Below, one piece after another: positions 24,145 through 33,205 of a stretch of 64,000 nucleotides of DNA. Within the stretch, counting starts at the first letter, position 1. The number at the start of each line of letters is the position of its first letter. A model generated the notes under the pieces. The model was given only the letters and a program-made list of their open reading frames with translations, made no database searches and had not been told where the DNA came from. The translations under genes and the position numbers were made by a program. Origin of the DNA: Staphylococcus sp. MI 10-1553. Its GTDB lineage: Bacteria > Bacillota > Bacilli > Staphylococcales > Staphylococcaceae. The stretch lies in the NCBI RefSeq assembly GCF_010365305.1, contig NZ_CP048279.1, positions 1,240,001 to 1,304,000 of the forward strand. Direction: 5' to 3'.

Positions 24145-24464
24145 GGTTTTCAAATCGTGTCATGTTGGTGACAAAAAGACGAAAGCGGTACAACCCTGAC
24201 ACCAATCAATATGAGCGTGAGACTGTGAGACATGAAACGCTTGTTTGTAATATCAACCCATTGTCGCCATCAAGGACATCACTGTTATTCGGTGATGTCT
24301 ATAAGGCGATAAATGTGATTCGTTTGAATACGGTTGTGGATTATAAACCGACACATGCTTTAATAGACGGGGTGTGCTATGCAATAAAAAAGCGTGTGGA
24401 TAGTAGGAGACAAACGACCTTTTATGTTGAGGAGGTTGTGAATGATGAAAATCACGGGCGTTGA
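24141..24464 (+). CDS. Head closure (minor capsid) protein
   Basis: TTG start overlapping the previous stop; 107 residues. Beta-rich, with RRKRYNPDTNQYERET and the C-terminal DGVCYAIKKRVDSRRQTTFYVEEV typical of head-closure/minor capsid proteins. Overlaps the next gene by 23 bases, giving a tightly coupled head-completion cluster. Confidence 0.7.
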   Translation: MRFSNRVMLVTKRRKRYNPDTNQYERETVRHETLVCNINPLSPSRTSLLFGDVYKAINVIRLNTVVDYKPTHALIDGVCYAIKKRVDSRRQTTFYVEEVVNDENHGR

Positions 24465-24792
24465 TGATTTAAAACGTGTACTTAAAAACATGTCTGACAT
24501 TGATGATGATGTGAATTTGATTATGACTGAAACTTGTAAAGAAGCGCCGGGAATCGCCGTTGAAAATGCACGTGCTGTCATGGTGAAAGGCTATTGGACG
24601 GGGAATTTAGCGCGTGAAATAGAGAGTGACATGCTTGATTCGCTGTCCTTTATGCTCATCTCAAACGCAGCTTATTCGGGATTTGTGGAATACGGTACGC
24701 GTTACATGGAGGCTGAACCGTTTATGCGTCCGACGAGTAAACAGATGGGTGAACAGTTGCGTGATGATTTTATGCGCTTGTTGAAAGGTTAG
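24442..24792 (+). CDS. HK97 gp10-like head-tail joining protein
   Basis: 116 residues beginning MMKITGVDDLKRVLKNM. The SGFVEYGTRYMEAEPFMRP motif near residues 75-95 is diagnostic of the HK97 gp10 family. Takes part in joining tail to head. Overlaps its upstream neighbour; the next gene starts 5 bases on. Confidence 0.8.
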   Translation: MMKITGVDDLKRVLKNMSDIDDDVNLIMTETCKEAPGIAVENARAVMVKGYWTGNLAREIESDMLDSLSFMLISNAAYSGFVEYGTRYMEAEPFMRPTSKQMGEQLRDDFMRLLKG

Positions 24793-24797
24793 GTGAT

Positions 24798-25187
24798 GTG
24801 ATGTTATCACCACAATTACAACTATATAACAAAGTGTTTAAGCAATTATTGAAGTATGGTGTACCAGTGATTGATGTAAAGGATATCGGACAAACCCTCC
24901 CGTATCCTTTTTTTGTTGTGCAACGGATGAATGTGAAAAAGTCGTTTTTGGCGTTTGACCGTTTTTCAAGTGAAGCGACCTTGTTAATTCACGTGTGGAG
25001 TGTTGCGGACGACGAAAGTGTGCATGATGATGCTGTTAGTTTTGCAGAAAGTGTCGTGTCAACGCCGATTGAGTTAGACGGCTATGATGCGATGCCTGAC
25101 AATATCGATACACGTTTTATTGTTGATACGACAACGAATCAATTACTGAATCATACGGTGATAACTGCAGATTATAAAATTTATTAA
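24798..25187 (+). CDS. Tail terminator/completion protein
   Basis: 129 residues (MMLSPQLQLY). The order before the tail tube gene and the block YPFFVVQRMNVKKSFLAFDRF followed by LLIHVWSVADDES resemble the tail-terminator (DUF3168-like) family, which caps the tail tube at its head end. Confidence 0.7.
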   Translation: MMLSPQLQLYNKVFKQLLKYGVPVIDVKDIGQTLPYPFFVVQRMNVKKSFLAFDRFSSEATLLIHVWSVADDESVHDDAVSFAESVVSTPIELDGYDAMPDNIDTRFIVDTTTNQLLNHTVITADYKIY

Positions 25188-25204
25188 GAATGGAGTGTTT
25201 ATGA

Positions 25205-25753
25205 ATGGCTGATTTAGTAAAAGGTAAAGACCTTTTAATTTTGTTACGTGAAAAGGGAAAAGCTGAAGCTGCTAAGAAGTTGATGCTCGGTAAAGAGTAC
25301 AAAAAGAGTGTTGAGAGCGATGGCGATACTGTTGACACGTTTGACGGCTCATTTACGACTGGCGGGACGAAAAAGACGACATTTAGTGTAACGGTGTTAA
25401 TGTCGCGTGAAGATTCACTACCTGAAGAAATCGAGAAGGGATTAGGTGAAACGGTTTATGAGATTTGGCTTGCGGATAGTAAGAACGTTGGGCGTGAGAC
25501 AAATGCGAATAAATATAAATCGGAGTATATGCAAGGTGTCTTTAAGAAGTTTGATTTAAAAGGTGAAGTCGGTGGCATTGTGGAGTATGAAGTGGAATTT
25601 AATGAATCGGGTGGCGGTACAAAATACGGTTATGCGACGTTACCTGAAGAGATGAAAGCGAAATTGACGGCTGCAGGTTATCGATTCCACGATACCACTG
25701 CTGCAGACGCAGTGACAAATAGTACTGGCAATGCAGAAGTTGAAAATGAATAA
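25205..25753 (+). CDS. Major tail tube protein (TP901-1 type)
   Basis: 182 residues starting MADLVKGKDLLILL. The motif DTVDTFDGSFTTGGTKKTTF and GEVGGIVEYEVEFNESG match TP901-1-like major tail proteins. Followed by its own terminator, which is common after highly expressed tube genes. Confidence 0.8.
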   Translation: MADLVKGKDLLILLREKGKAEAAKKLMLGKEYKKSVESDGDTVDTFDGSFTTGGTKKTTFSVTVLMSREDSLPEEIEKGLGETVYEIWLADSKNVGRETNANKYKSEYMQGVFKKFDLKGEVGGIVEYEVEFNESGGGTKYGYATLPEEMKAKLTAAGYRFHDTTAADAVTNSTGNAEVENE

Positions 25754-25755
25754 CG

Positions 25756-25782
25756 AGACGGGTTTAATGCCCGTCTTTTTTA
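25756..25782 (+). terminator. Terminator after the tail tube gene
   Basis: AGACGGG pairs with CCCGTCT with a short loop, followed by T6. Confidence 0.8.
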
Positions 25783-25806
25783 TTAAATTTATGAGGTGAA
25801 AGCAAT

Positions 25807-26160
25807 ATGGTATCTGTTTTAGTTGATAATAATGAGGTTGTTTTACATTTTGGTTTAGGTGAGTTAATGGCGTTAGACCGTGATTTAGGTTTTGAAGTGA
25901 AAAAGGTAAAACTTGGCTCAGGTTTAGGTTTTTTAGTGCCTAAACTTGAAGAAGGCGATGTCGTTGGATTAGCAATAATGTTGAAAGCAGCAACATCAAG
26001 ACAGCCGTATCCTTTAAAAACAGAAGCACAATTGGAAAGTGCGTTAGTGTATGCACATGAAACATACGGCTCATTTGAAGCATTTGGTAAAGTTGTTATC
26101 GAGGAAATGGGGAAGCATGTTTTAACCCAAGACCTCATCAAAAAACACCAAAAAGACTAA
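25807..26160 (+). CDS. Tail assembly chaperone (gpG-like)
   Basis: 117 residues (MVSVLVDNNEVVLHFGLGELMALDRD) between tube and tape-measure genes, the place of tail assembly chaperones. It ends in an A-rich tract, and the -1 frame remains open into the next coding region, which suggests programmed frameshifting as in other siphophages. Confidence 0.75.
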   Translation: MVSVLVDNNEVVLHFGLGELMALDRDLGFEVKKVKLGSGLGFLVPKLEEGDVVGLAIMLKAATSRQPYPLKTEAQLESALVYAHETYGSFEAFGKVVIEEMGKHVLTQDLIKKHQKD

Positions 26161-26576
26161 GTCATGATGATGATGTTTCAGAACAACATGCTATCGTCGC
26201 AACGTATGACTATATTGTCGTGACGTGTATGAGTACATTGGGCATAAAGCGGTTGGATGAAATTAACGATATGACATTAGCAGAATATCATTACCGCGTT
26301 TTTGCCCAAGAATTCATTGAACTAAAAAGAGAGTATGAGCGTGTGAAGCAGGCTTTTTTAATTCGATATGCGAATGCGACCAAAAATGTCGGGACGAAAG
26401 ATAAGCCGAAAGAAGAATATTACTTTAAAAGTGAAGATGACATTTTGAACTACAAAGCATGTTATTACAAACTTTGGAATGGTGAAAATTGGGGATACAC
26501 GCAAGAGGTTGAAAACGTGTCTGAAGATGATTACAAGTTACTCTCTGTGATTTCAGACATTAACAATATGCTGTAA
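26154..26576 (+). CDS. Tail assembly chaperone extension (gpT-like), probably made by -1 frameshift
   Basis: This frame has no good ribosome site of its own. Reading back in the -1 frame it is open to the A-rich tract at 26140-26156, where AAA-AAA and CAA-AAA codons could slip. The joined product would be the gpGT-type fusion that coats the tape measure during assembly. Helical, 1-2 conserved Tyr/Lys stretches (EYHYRVFAQEF). The exact slip site is not certain since no perfect X-XXY-YYZ heptamer is in frame. Confidence 0.65.
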   Translation, partial: RLSHDDDVSEQHAIVATYDYIVVTCMSTLGIKRLDEINDMTLAEYHYRVFAQEFIELKREYERVKQAFLIRYANATKNVGTKDKPKEEYYFKSEDDILNYKACYYKLWNGENWGYTQEVENVSEDDYKLLSVISDINNML

Positions 26577-26588
26577 GGAGGTGGAGAG

Positions 26589-29432
26589 ATGGCAGAAGAT
26601 GTATATAAGGTTAAGGCGATATTTGAAGCGCACACAGAAAGATTTAAAAAAGCGATTGATTCGGCTTTAAATACGATTGAGCGTTTTGAAAAAGTATCAA
26701 AAGCGATTGATGATGTCACGCTAGATGCTGACGCAAGCCGTTTGAATGAAGTGGTCGACAGAGTAAATGCAAAACTTGAAGCGCTCGAACACGAAAAAGC
26801 AACGGCGCATCTTGATGCAAAGGATAAAGTAAATGAAAAAGTTAATAAAGCTAAGTTAGCACTTGACTTTATTAATAATAAACGTGCTCAGGCGGCATTA
26901 TATTTGAAAGATCGTTTGTTTAATTCGAAAATCGCAAAAGTAAAAACTGCACTCAAAAAGTTAGATGCTTCAAATATTAGTATTAAACTTAATATTGATA
27001 ATGGAGTGGCCACTGCTAAAGTGCTTGCTTTTAAAGCGCGTTTAAGAAGTATTCCAAATCGTATTAAGTCAAAGATTATTGTAGATGTCGATAATAAAAA
27101 AACGACTATCTTTGCGTTAACTTTAAAAAAGATGAATGAAAGAGCTAATAATTTTAATCAACGTATGGATGCGCTCGCAAATTCAATTCGTACTTTTGGA
27201 ACAGTGGGTCAATATGTGGTGCGTGGGATGATGATTTCTTCTTTTTCGGCACTTATTCCTGTTATCGCAAGTGCGATACCGGTTGTTATGGCAGTAGGTA
27301 ATGCACTTGGTGTCGTAGGTGGCGGCGCATTAGGTATGGCAGGTGCTTTTGGTGTTGCTGGAATCGGGCTTGTTGGTTTTGCTGCAATGGCAAAGACAGC
27401 TACAAAAATGCTCGAAAAAGGGACAATCGCAGCGAGTGAAGCGACATTCGGCTATCAATCAGCATTAAAAAATTTAAAATCGGTTTGGCAAAGTATTATT
27501 CGACAAAATGCGACACACATTTTTGGTGCAATGCGCAATGCTCTTAACGGAGTATCGTCAGCAGTTCAGCAGCTAGAGCCATTTTTGAGCCGTGTTGCAA
27601 GTGTTGTTGATAAGAATACAGAAGCAATGAATAACTGGATTCAAAAATCAGATACTGCCAAAAAAGCTTTTAAAGAGATAGACTCAACAGGTGTTAAAAT
27701 CTTTTCGAATTTATTGAGTGCTGTTGGCCGTTTTGGTGACGGGTTGGTCAACATATTTACACAATTTATGCCTTTGTTTCAATGGGTATCTGAAGGGTTC
27801 AATAATATGGGGCAAGCGTTCCAGAAATGGGCAAATAAGGTGTCTACTGAAAAAGGTATTCAAAGGTTTATTGCTTACACTGAAAAGAATCTGCCTGTGA
27901 TTGGGAAGATATTTGGCGATACGTTTTTAGCTATTATCAATCTATTTAGGGCGTTTAGTGGTAATTCACAAGACTTATTTAAAACGTTATCTGAAATGAC
28001 GGGGCGTTTTAAAGCTTGGAGTGAGACAGTAGGTCAATCTAAGGCGTTTAATGATTTTATGGAGTACATTAAAACAAATGGTCCTATTGTTGCATCCTTA
28101 ATTGTTAACATTATCAATGCGTTGCTGAAGTTTGGAGAAGCAATGGCTCCTATTGGCGCTGTCGTGTTACAGATTATTAATACTATCGTTCAGTTTATAT
28201 CCAATTTATTTGAAGCACATCCTGTGATTGCTCAAATTATTGGTGTCCTTATCAGTTTGTTTGGTGCTTTCATGTCACTTTATCCTGCTGTTGAAGGGAT
28301 TGTGCTTGCGGTAATGGATATGATGGACGTCATCTCCCTATTGACCGGGCCGATTGGTATAGTAGTTGCTGCAATTGTTGCTTTGGTCGCTGTTTTTGTT
28401 TATCTGTTTAATACTAACGAGACTTTCAGAGCAAAAGTGATGGAAGTTTGGAATCATATTGTGACGCTTATCACTGATGCAATAAATATTGTGTGGGAAT
28501 TTGTGATGAATATTTTTGGCACTTTAGTGGCGTGGTGGAATGAAAACCATGATTTGATTTTACAAACTGCATTAACGGTTTGGGGTTGGATTAGTACGTA
28601 TATTATGGTCATGCTTGAAGCCGTGCAAGTGGTCGTTCAAGCGGTTTGGCCGATAATTACTACGGTGATTTCGACTGCGATGGATGTTATTTTGAGTGTC
28701 ATTAAATTAGTGATGCAGCTGATAACAGGTGACTGGTCAGGTGCTTGGGAGACGATTAAGAGTATTGGTTCTAAGCTTGTATCAGGCATTGTGAGTTTAA
28801 TTACTAATATTTTTAATGGTTTTGTAAGTATTGTGTCATTTATTTGGAATCGTCTTTTATCACTTGCGCATAGCATTTTTACGAAACTTCGAGATAAGAT
28901 TGTTGAAAAAGTTGAAAAGGCTGTTTCTGATGCGCGAAACAAACTTCATGATTTTGTCGAAAAATTTAAAGAAGCGGGAAGTAATTTAATTAAGGGGCTT
29001 GTCGATGGTGTTAAAAATGCGGCAGGAAAATTGATTGAAGCTGTCGGTGGTGCTGTTGGTGGTGCAATTGATAAGGCGAAAAAGCTACTTCATATGAAAT
29101 CGCCATCTCGTGTGTTTAGGCAAATCGGTGAGTTTATGATGGACGGTGCGACTATTGGTGTTGCAGCGCGTGCAGATCAATTTATCGATTCTGTTGGCGA
29201 TGCTGCAAAGCGTGCGGTGGATGTGTTTAATCCGAACTTAGATGTTGGTGATATGGTTGGTGATTTGTCTGGCACGGATGCACGTCTTGTGTCTAATGTT
29301 GTGCACAAACATGAATTTGACGCACGTCCGCATCAGCGTGTGGTACGTGTTGAGGTGCAACTGGATAATGATGCGATGACTGCTATTGTCAATGGTAAAA
29401 ATGCGGATAATGATGCGACATTCGAATTTTAA
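26589..29432 (+). CDS. Tail tape measure protein
   Basis: 947 residues after AAGGAGGTGGAG. The first ~200 residues are helical coiled-coil repeats; ~210-270 is a glycine/alanine-rich hydrophobic region (IPVVMAVGNALGVVGGGALG); several further membrane-like segments lie at 500-720, and the C-terminal part has the LLHMKSPSRVFRQIGEFMMDG motif common to TP901-type tape measures. It sets tail length and helps DNA entry. No lytic domain is visible. Confidence 0.85.
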   Translation: MAEDVYKVKAIFEAHTERFKKAIDSALNTIERFEKVSKAIDDVTLDADASRLNEVVDRVNAKLEALEHEKATAHLDAKDKVNEKVNKAKLALDFINNKRAQAALYLKDRLFNSKIAKVKTALKKLDASNISIKLNIDNGVATAKVLAFKARLRSIPNRIKSKIIVDVDNKKTTIFALTLKKMNERANNFNQRMDALANSIRTFGTVGQYVVRGMMISSFSALIPVIASAIPVVMAVGNALGVVGGGALGMAGAFGVAGIGLVGFAAMAKTATKMLEKGTIAASEATFGYQSALKNLKSVWQSIIRQNATHIFGAMRNALNGVSSAVQQLEPFLSRVASVVDKNTEAMNNWIQKSDTAKKAFKEIDSTGVKIFSNLLSAVGRFGDGLVNIFTQFMPLFQWVSEGFNNMGQAFQKWANKVSTEKGIQRFIAYTEKNLPVIGKIFGDTFLAIINLFRAFSGNSQDLFKTLSEMTGRFKAWSETVGQSKAFNDFMEYIKTNGPIVASLIVNIINALLKFGEAMAPIGAVVLQIINTIVQFISNLFEAHPVIAQIIGVLISLFGAFMSLYPAVEGIVLAVMDMMDVISLLTGPIGIVVAAIVALVAVFVYLFNTNETFRAKVMEVWNHIVTLITDAINIVWEFVMNIFGTLVAWWNENHDLILQTALTVWGWISTYIMVMLEAVQVVVQAVWPIITTVISTAMDVILSVIKLVMQLITGDWSGAWETIKSIGSKLVSGIVSLITNIFNGFVSIVSFIWNRLLSLAHSIFTKLRDKIVEKVEKAVSDARNKLHDFVEKFKEAGSNLIKGLVDGVKNAAGKLIEAVGGAVGGAIDKAKKLLHMKSPSRVFRQIGEFMMDGATIGVAARADQFIDSVGDAAKRAVDVFNPNLDVGDMVGDLSGTDARLVSNVVHKHEFDARPHQRVVRVEVQLDNDAMTAIVNGKNADNDATFEF

Positions 29433-29444
29433 GGAGGTGGTTTT

Positions 29445-30365
29445 GTGGATGTTCAGATTACAAAACTTGATGGGACGTCCTATTTTTTAAGTGATTATGA
29501 CATTCATGTGTTGGATTTTGTAGTTGAAAGTATGGAGTATGAAGATAAATATGCCAAAATTGACGGGTTACATGGTCGATACCTTGTAGATTCTGTGTTT
29601 GATAAGCGTAAGATTGGTATTCCGTGCATTTTCATTACAGAGAATAACTCAGATTATGTTAAACAAAGGACGATGCTTTATAGTATTGTGCAAGATACTG
29701 AGCCTTTTTATATTCGAGAGTTGCGTAAGCGTGTTAAAAATCAATACCATTTTCATGATACGGTTGCAGCTGATCGCGCTGATTCAATGGGTGATGCTGA
29801 ACATTTTGAGCAGTTTGTTGATGGCAAGCGGTATTTGGTGAAGTTGAGTAACGTGTTAAAGCCGACGCAGACAAAATTTTCAGGTCGTGTTGAACTGGAA
29901 TTTGAGACGGTTAAATTGCCGTTTGCTGAATCAATTGGAACGAGTAATGATTTAGAAAAACGAGAATTTAATGACATGTGGTCAGAAGACATGAAAATTA
30001 ATTTTGATGACCTATCATACACGAAGTATACTTTTAAGCATGTCAATGACGGTGAGGTATACTATCACGGTAATGTTGCATTAGACCAATTCAATATGTA
30101 TTCTGTTGTAACGATAATTATCGGTGAACGTACTGATTATTTTAAATGGTCGTTGAATAATGGAACGGTCATGTACATTCGTGGTATCACATTAAATCCT
30201 GGCGATATTATTACGTATGACGGTGTACGTGTCTATCGTAATGGTGAGCCTATATTACAATATGCGGGGATAGAGATTCCTCGTTTTAAACCTGGTTTTA
30301 ATCACTTTAAATTTAATCAACTTGTTGCGCATGTCAATTTTGATATGCGCTTTTATTTTAAGTAA
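29445..30365 (+). CDS. Distal tail (Dit-like) protein
   Basis: 306 residues after AAGGAGGTGG, starting at GTG (MDVQITKLDG). The N-terminal part (FVVESMEYEDKYAKIDG, FDKRKIGIPCIF) fits the Dit ring-forming domain; the C-terminal half carries a carbohydrate-binding-like extension with YHGNVALDQFN. It forms the hub at the tail tip. The tail-tip genes that normally follow (endopeptidase, baseplate, fibre) are absent. Confidence 0.8.
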   Translation: MDVQITKLDGTSYFLSDYDIHVLDFVVESMEYEDKYAKIDGLHGRYLVDSVFDKRKIGIPCIFITENNSDYVKQRTMLYSIVQDTEPFYIRELRKRVKNQYHFHDTVAADRADSMGDAEHFEQFVDGKRYLVKLSNVLKPTQTKFSGRVELEFETVKLPFAESIGTSNDLEKREFNDMWSEDMKINFDDLSYTKYTFKHVNDGEVYYHGNVALDQFNMYSVVTIIIGERTDYFKWSLNNGTVMYIRGITLNPGDIITYDGVRVYRNGEPILQYAGIEIPRFKPGFNHFKFNQLVAHVNFDMRFYFK

Positions 30366-30383
30366 AAGGAGGGCTCATATTGT

Positions 30384-30737
30384 TTGATGATATTGATGGG
30401 GTTAGATATTTTAACCGGCGTTGCGAAGGCGCTAAAAAATAAGAATTTATGGAGTCATGCTTCGTTTTTTGGTTATGCTAGGAAGCTATTGATTTTCTGT
30501 ATTGTTATTTTAGCTAATATGATTGATCAAATTATTGGTACGAACGGCGGTATTGTGATGGTGACGTTATTCTTTTACATTGCCAATGAAGGACTGTCTA
30601 TTGTAGAGAATTGTGCTGAGATGGGTGTTTTAATTCCTAAACAGATTGCTGAGAAGTTAGCAATAATTGGGAATGATGAGCATAAGTCAATTATGCATGA
30701 GTTAAAAGAAGAAATGTCGGATACAACTAAAAAATGA
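30384..30737 (+). pseudogene. Phage holin lacking its N-terminal helix
   Basis: The sequence starts within what is normally the second half of helix 1: LMGLDILTGVAKALKNKNLWS, followed by AGRKLLIFCIVILANMIDQIIG-type helices and TLFFYIANEGLSIVENCAEMG, typical of the phi-LC3/holin_4_1 family. The usual first ~25 residues are missing. The ribosome site AAGGAGGG just before TTG is probably that of the gene that once followed dit. This marks a deletion junction at about 30380. It may still be translated. Confidence 0.65.
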
Positions 30738-30755
30738 TAAGAAGGAGGTTACAAA

Positions 30756-31703
30756 ATGGTTAAAGAAAAAATCGGTACATGGAACGGTGTACCCGTATAT
30801 ACGGATTTTTTGCCAATTGGGACACGTCGAAGCGGTCAAAGGCTCGTAAGTGGGAATCCTAAATTTGCGGTGTTTCATGATACAGGAAATAGGGATAGCA
30901 CCGCTCAAAATAATGTCGATTATTATCGAAATACGTATAATATCGATTGGGCTTATACTGCATCAGCGCATGTGTTTGTGGACGATAAAGAGTGTATTAT
31001 CTGTATTCCAGTGACTGAAAAGGCATGGCATGTATTGTATGATACGCCTATCGACAATAATTGGTACGGTGATGATGCGAATGATATCGCTTTTGGGTTA
31101 GAAGCTTGTTACTTTTCTGATAGGAATAGAACACGTAAGTCATTAGACAATGCGTGTCGTATTATGGGTGCGTTGTGTAATTCTTGGGATATTAACCCAC
31201 GTAATGAAATGCCAGGCCATCAAGATATTCAGTACGATAAGCAAGATCCAGGCAATATTTTGGAAGCAGCGGGTTATGGCAGGCACGACATGCATATTAT
31301 TGATGATTTGGTCGTTAAGTATATGAATGGAGATGCACCAGTGCCGAAAGTAGCCAAAACAGTGAGTCAGCCGAAGCAAGGTAAACCGCCTAAAACGGTG
31401 TGGGCATGGCATGGTATTTTCACTGCTTATGAAGATAACGACGATGCGATTGTCGTACGTCGCGCATTTGGAATGGATAAGGAAGAAGTGGACAGTGGTT
31501 CATGGATTTATCCAGGTGAATATGTAGTATTTGATCAAGTGATTAAAGATGTTAAAAACAAGATGTGGTGGATTCGCTTTAAGTATCAAGCGGATGGGGC
31601 TAATAAGAAGGATAATTTTTATATGCCGATTGGAAAAATTACTGATAAAGAAGGAAAATTGTTGAAAGAAAAAGCATTGTGGGGAAAATTAGAGGTTAAA
31701 TAA
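30756..31703 (+). CDS. Phage endolysin: amidase_2 and SH3 domain
   Basis: 315 residues after GAAGGAGGTTACAAA. N-terminal amidase_2 domain (FAVFHDTGNRDS, SAHVFVDDKE, WHVLYDT, MPGHQDIQYDKQDPG) with zinc-binding His residues; linker ~200-215 rich in Pro/Lys; C-terminal SH3-like wall-binding domain (WHGIFTAYEDNDDAIVVRRAFG). Cleaves MurNAc-L-Ala bonds for lysis. Shorter than the three-domain lysin of the first prophage and not closely related to it. Confidence 0.85.
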   Translation: MVKEKIGTWNGVPVYTDFLPIGTRRSGQRLVSGNPKFAVFHDTGNRDSTAQNNVDYYRNTYNIDWAYTASAHVFVDDKECIICIPVTEKAWHVLYDTPIDNNWYGDDANDIAFGLEACYFSDRNRTRKSLDNACRIMGALCNSWDINPRNEMPGHQDIQYDKQDPGNILEAAGYGRHDMHIIDDLVVKYMNGDAPVPKVAKTVSQPKQGKPPKTVWAWHGIFTAYEDNDDAIVVRRAFGMDKEEVDSGSWIYPGEYVVFDQVIKDVKNKMWWIRFKYQADGANKKDNFYMPIGKITDKEGKLLKEKALWGKLEVK

Positions 31704-31735
31704 TACGTTAAAAAGTTCATACTATATTATATTTA

Positions 31736-31767
31736 AGGGTAGTCATTGCGGCTGCCCTGTTTTTTTA
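31736..31767 (+). terminator. Terminator of the second prophage lysis genes
   Basis: AGGGTAG pairs with CTGCCCT (one G-U), followed by T7; equivalent to 3942-3970. Confidence 0.75.
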
Positions 31768-31971
31768 TGCGTCAAGAAAGTAAATAGTGTTTTAGTTTCT
31801 TAACGCTATACATATTTCGGTGATAAATCATGGAACATTAAATTATTTAATTATTATTTCAAGTGCGCCCACGCCAATAAATTACTTGTAATAAGATTAA
31901 ACTATGTTATGGTTAGAATCGGGATGTTATTAAAACTTGGGAGTAAAATTAAAACTAAGGAGTTTTTAAAT

Positions 31972-32469
31972 TTGAAACTAAGAAAAACATTTGGATCATT
32001 GTTAGTGAGTGCAGTTTTATTAATGGAGATAAGTCCATTAGCAGATGCTAAGGCAAGCAATGTGAACAGTCAGACTTTTAAAACAGCCAATGATAGTACG
32101 GAAGCCAGATATGTAAGTGTCGATGGAGTTAAAATAAATAAAAATCCTGATTTGCCTATTAACCCAGAAGCGCAAAATCGAATTGGGGCTACAAAGATTG
32201 TTAAGACCGCTATTAAATTAATTATTAACAATAAAAGCAAGGCGGTTGCAGTGGTAGAAAAAGTAGGTGGAAAAAAAGCGGCTAATGCTTTTAATAAAGC
32301 ATACACTCCTTTAGTAAAAGAGTTAAAGCCTTTGTTGAAATGGAGTGAAGTCCCTGCTAATGCAGTTAGGGATGCTGCTATTAGAGCGGGTCGTGCAGCT
32401 GGTTTATCTGAGTCACAAACCCATACTTTAGGAGTGACTTTAAAGGAAGCCATATCTTGGTTATTTTAA
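31972..32469 (+). CDS. Secreted protein of unknown function, candidate bacteriocin/effector
   Basis: TTG start after AAGGAGTTTTTAAAT gives a 165-residue protein with a Sec signal peptide (MKLRKTFGSLLVSAVLLMEI, cut after ADAKA). The mature ~140 residues are basic and Ala/Lys-rich: IVKTAIKLIINNKSKAVAVV, then AVRDAAIRAGRAAGLSESQ and a hydrophobic C-terminus ISWLF. No Cys, so no disulfides. A small acidic protein follows 18 bases later. Located where staphylococcal phages carry secreted virulence or fitness genes. Bacteriocin role is inference. Confidence 0.55.
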   Translation: MKLRKTFGSLLVSAVLLMEISPLADAKASNVNSQTFKTANDSTEARYVSVDGVKINKNPDLPINPEAQNRIGATKIVKTAIKLIINNKSKAVAVVEKVGGKKAANAFNKAYTPLVKELKPLLKWSEVPANAVRDAAIRAGRAAGLSESQTHTLGVTLKEAISWLF

Positions 32470-32487
32470 TATATTTAGGAGGTTTAT

Positions 32488-32853
32488 ATGTTAAAAGAAA
32501 AAGAAAGTTTTAGATTACTTTATCAAGCTATACGCGAACTAGCAAATAAAATTGGAGATAATCAATTAGAAACTAATTCTGTTAGCTTATTATTGCTAGA
32601 TTTCGATTTCGATCATGACGTTTTCGATAAATTATATTCGTCATTTTTAAAATATCTAGATAAAGTTAACTTGGATAGTATAAGTCACGGTGAACTTGTA
32701 GATTTAATAGATACTGCTCTTCCTGAAGGTAGAGAACTTAATACATTTATAAAGAATAAAATAATAATTGGTTTTGCTAATAATTATTTTCCAGAACTAC
32801 AAGTATTAGCAGATAATATAAAATCTGATATGGGAAGTTTATTAAATCAATAA
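32488..32853 (+). CDS. Small acidic helical protein, candidate immunity partner
   Basis: 121 residues after TTAGGAGGTTTAT, without signal peptide. Entirely helical in composition and acidic (LLLLDFDFDHDVFDKLYSSF, GELVDLIDTALPEG). Size, charge and coupling to the secreted gene fit an immunity protein of bacteriocin pairs. No family recognised. Confidence 0.5.
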   Translation: MLKEKESFRLLYQAIRELANKIGDNQLETNSVSLLLLDFDFDHDVFDKLYSSFLKYLDKVNLDSISHGELVDLIDTALPEGRELNTFIKNKIIIGFANNYFPELQVLADNIKSDMGSLLNQ

Positions 32854-32876
32854 TTCGATTTCTAAACAGTATTTAA

Positions 32877-32938
32877 GGTCAACTGTTGCGACGGTTGTCT
32901 ATTTACCACCACACCCTAACAGGTGTGGTATTTTTTAT
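32877..32938 (+). ncRNA. Small RNA block, copy 2 of 3
   Basis: GTCAACTGTTGCGACGGTT and the terminator CCACACC..AGGTGTGG plus T6, as at 4910-4984, but without the upstream GTACAC hairpin or an obvious promoter. Precedes cassette copy 2. Confidence 0.45.
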
Positions 32939-32970
32939 GAGAAAAATCAGAAAAAGCTTGTGAAAAGGGG

Positions 32971-32999
32971 TTGTGTTGTCACGGTTCTCGTGATATAAT
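32971..32999 (+). promoter_or_regulatory. Promoter with operator dyad, cassette copy 2
   Basis: TTGTGT, 17 bases, TATAAT; the dyad TCACG-GTTCT-CGTGA (32979-32993) fills the spacer exactly as in copy 1. Confidence 0.7.
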
Positions 33000-33029
33000 G
33001 AATATAGAAATTAGGAAAGGGGTGAAGAA

Positions 33030-33167
33030 ATGAACCGAGTCGAGAGAGAGGAAGCTCTCAAAGAAAAAAAGATAAGGCGTTATAAGGACATTACAGAAAT
33101 TGTGCGAAATGTAATGGCTATCCTCATAAGCCTTATCACAATAATCAAAATGATAGTCGGGGGTTAA
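33030..33167 (+). CDS. Peptide 1 of two-peptide cassette, copy 2 (45 aa)
   Basis: Encodes the same peptide as 5073-5210 (MNRVEREEAL start) with the same nested hairpin and the long-range stem 33028-33043/33305-33320. Followed by the GC hairpin GTCGGGGG/CCCTCGAC-like at 33156-33180, where the loop side has changed CCCCCCCC to CCCTCCC. Confidence 0.55.
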   Translation: MNRVEREEALKEKKIRRYKDITEIVRNVMAILISLITIIKMIVGG

Positions 33168-33205
33168 TCCCTCCCTCGACTTCATTATATAATGAGGTGA
33201 TAAAA

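Noticed and set aside
18595..31703. Second prophage as a tailocin or gene-transfer agent
   Set aside because: Capsid, scaffold and portal genes are kept but the terminase ATPase and tail-tip genes are lost by simple deletions; this reads as decay rather than a designed particle.
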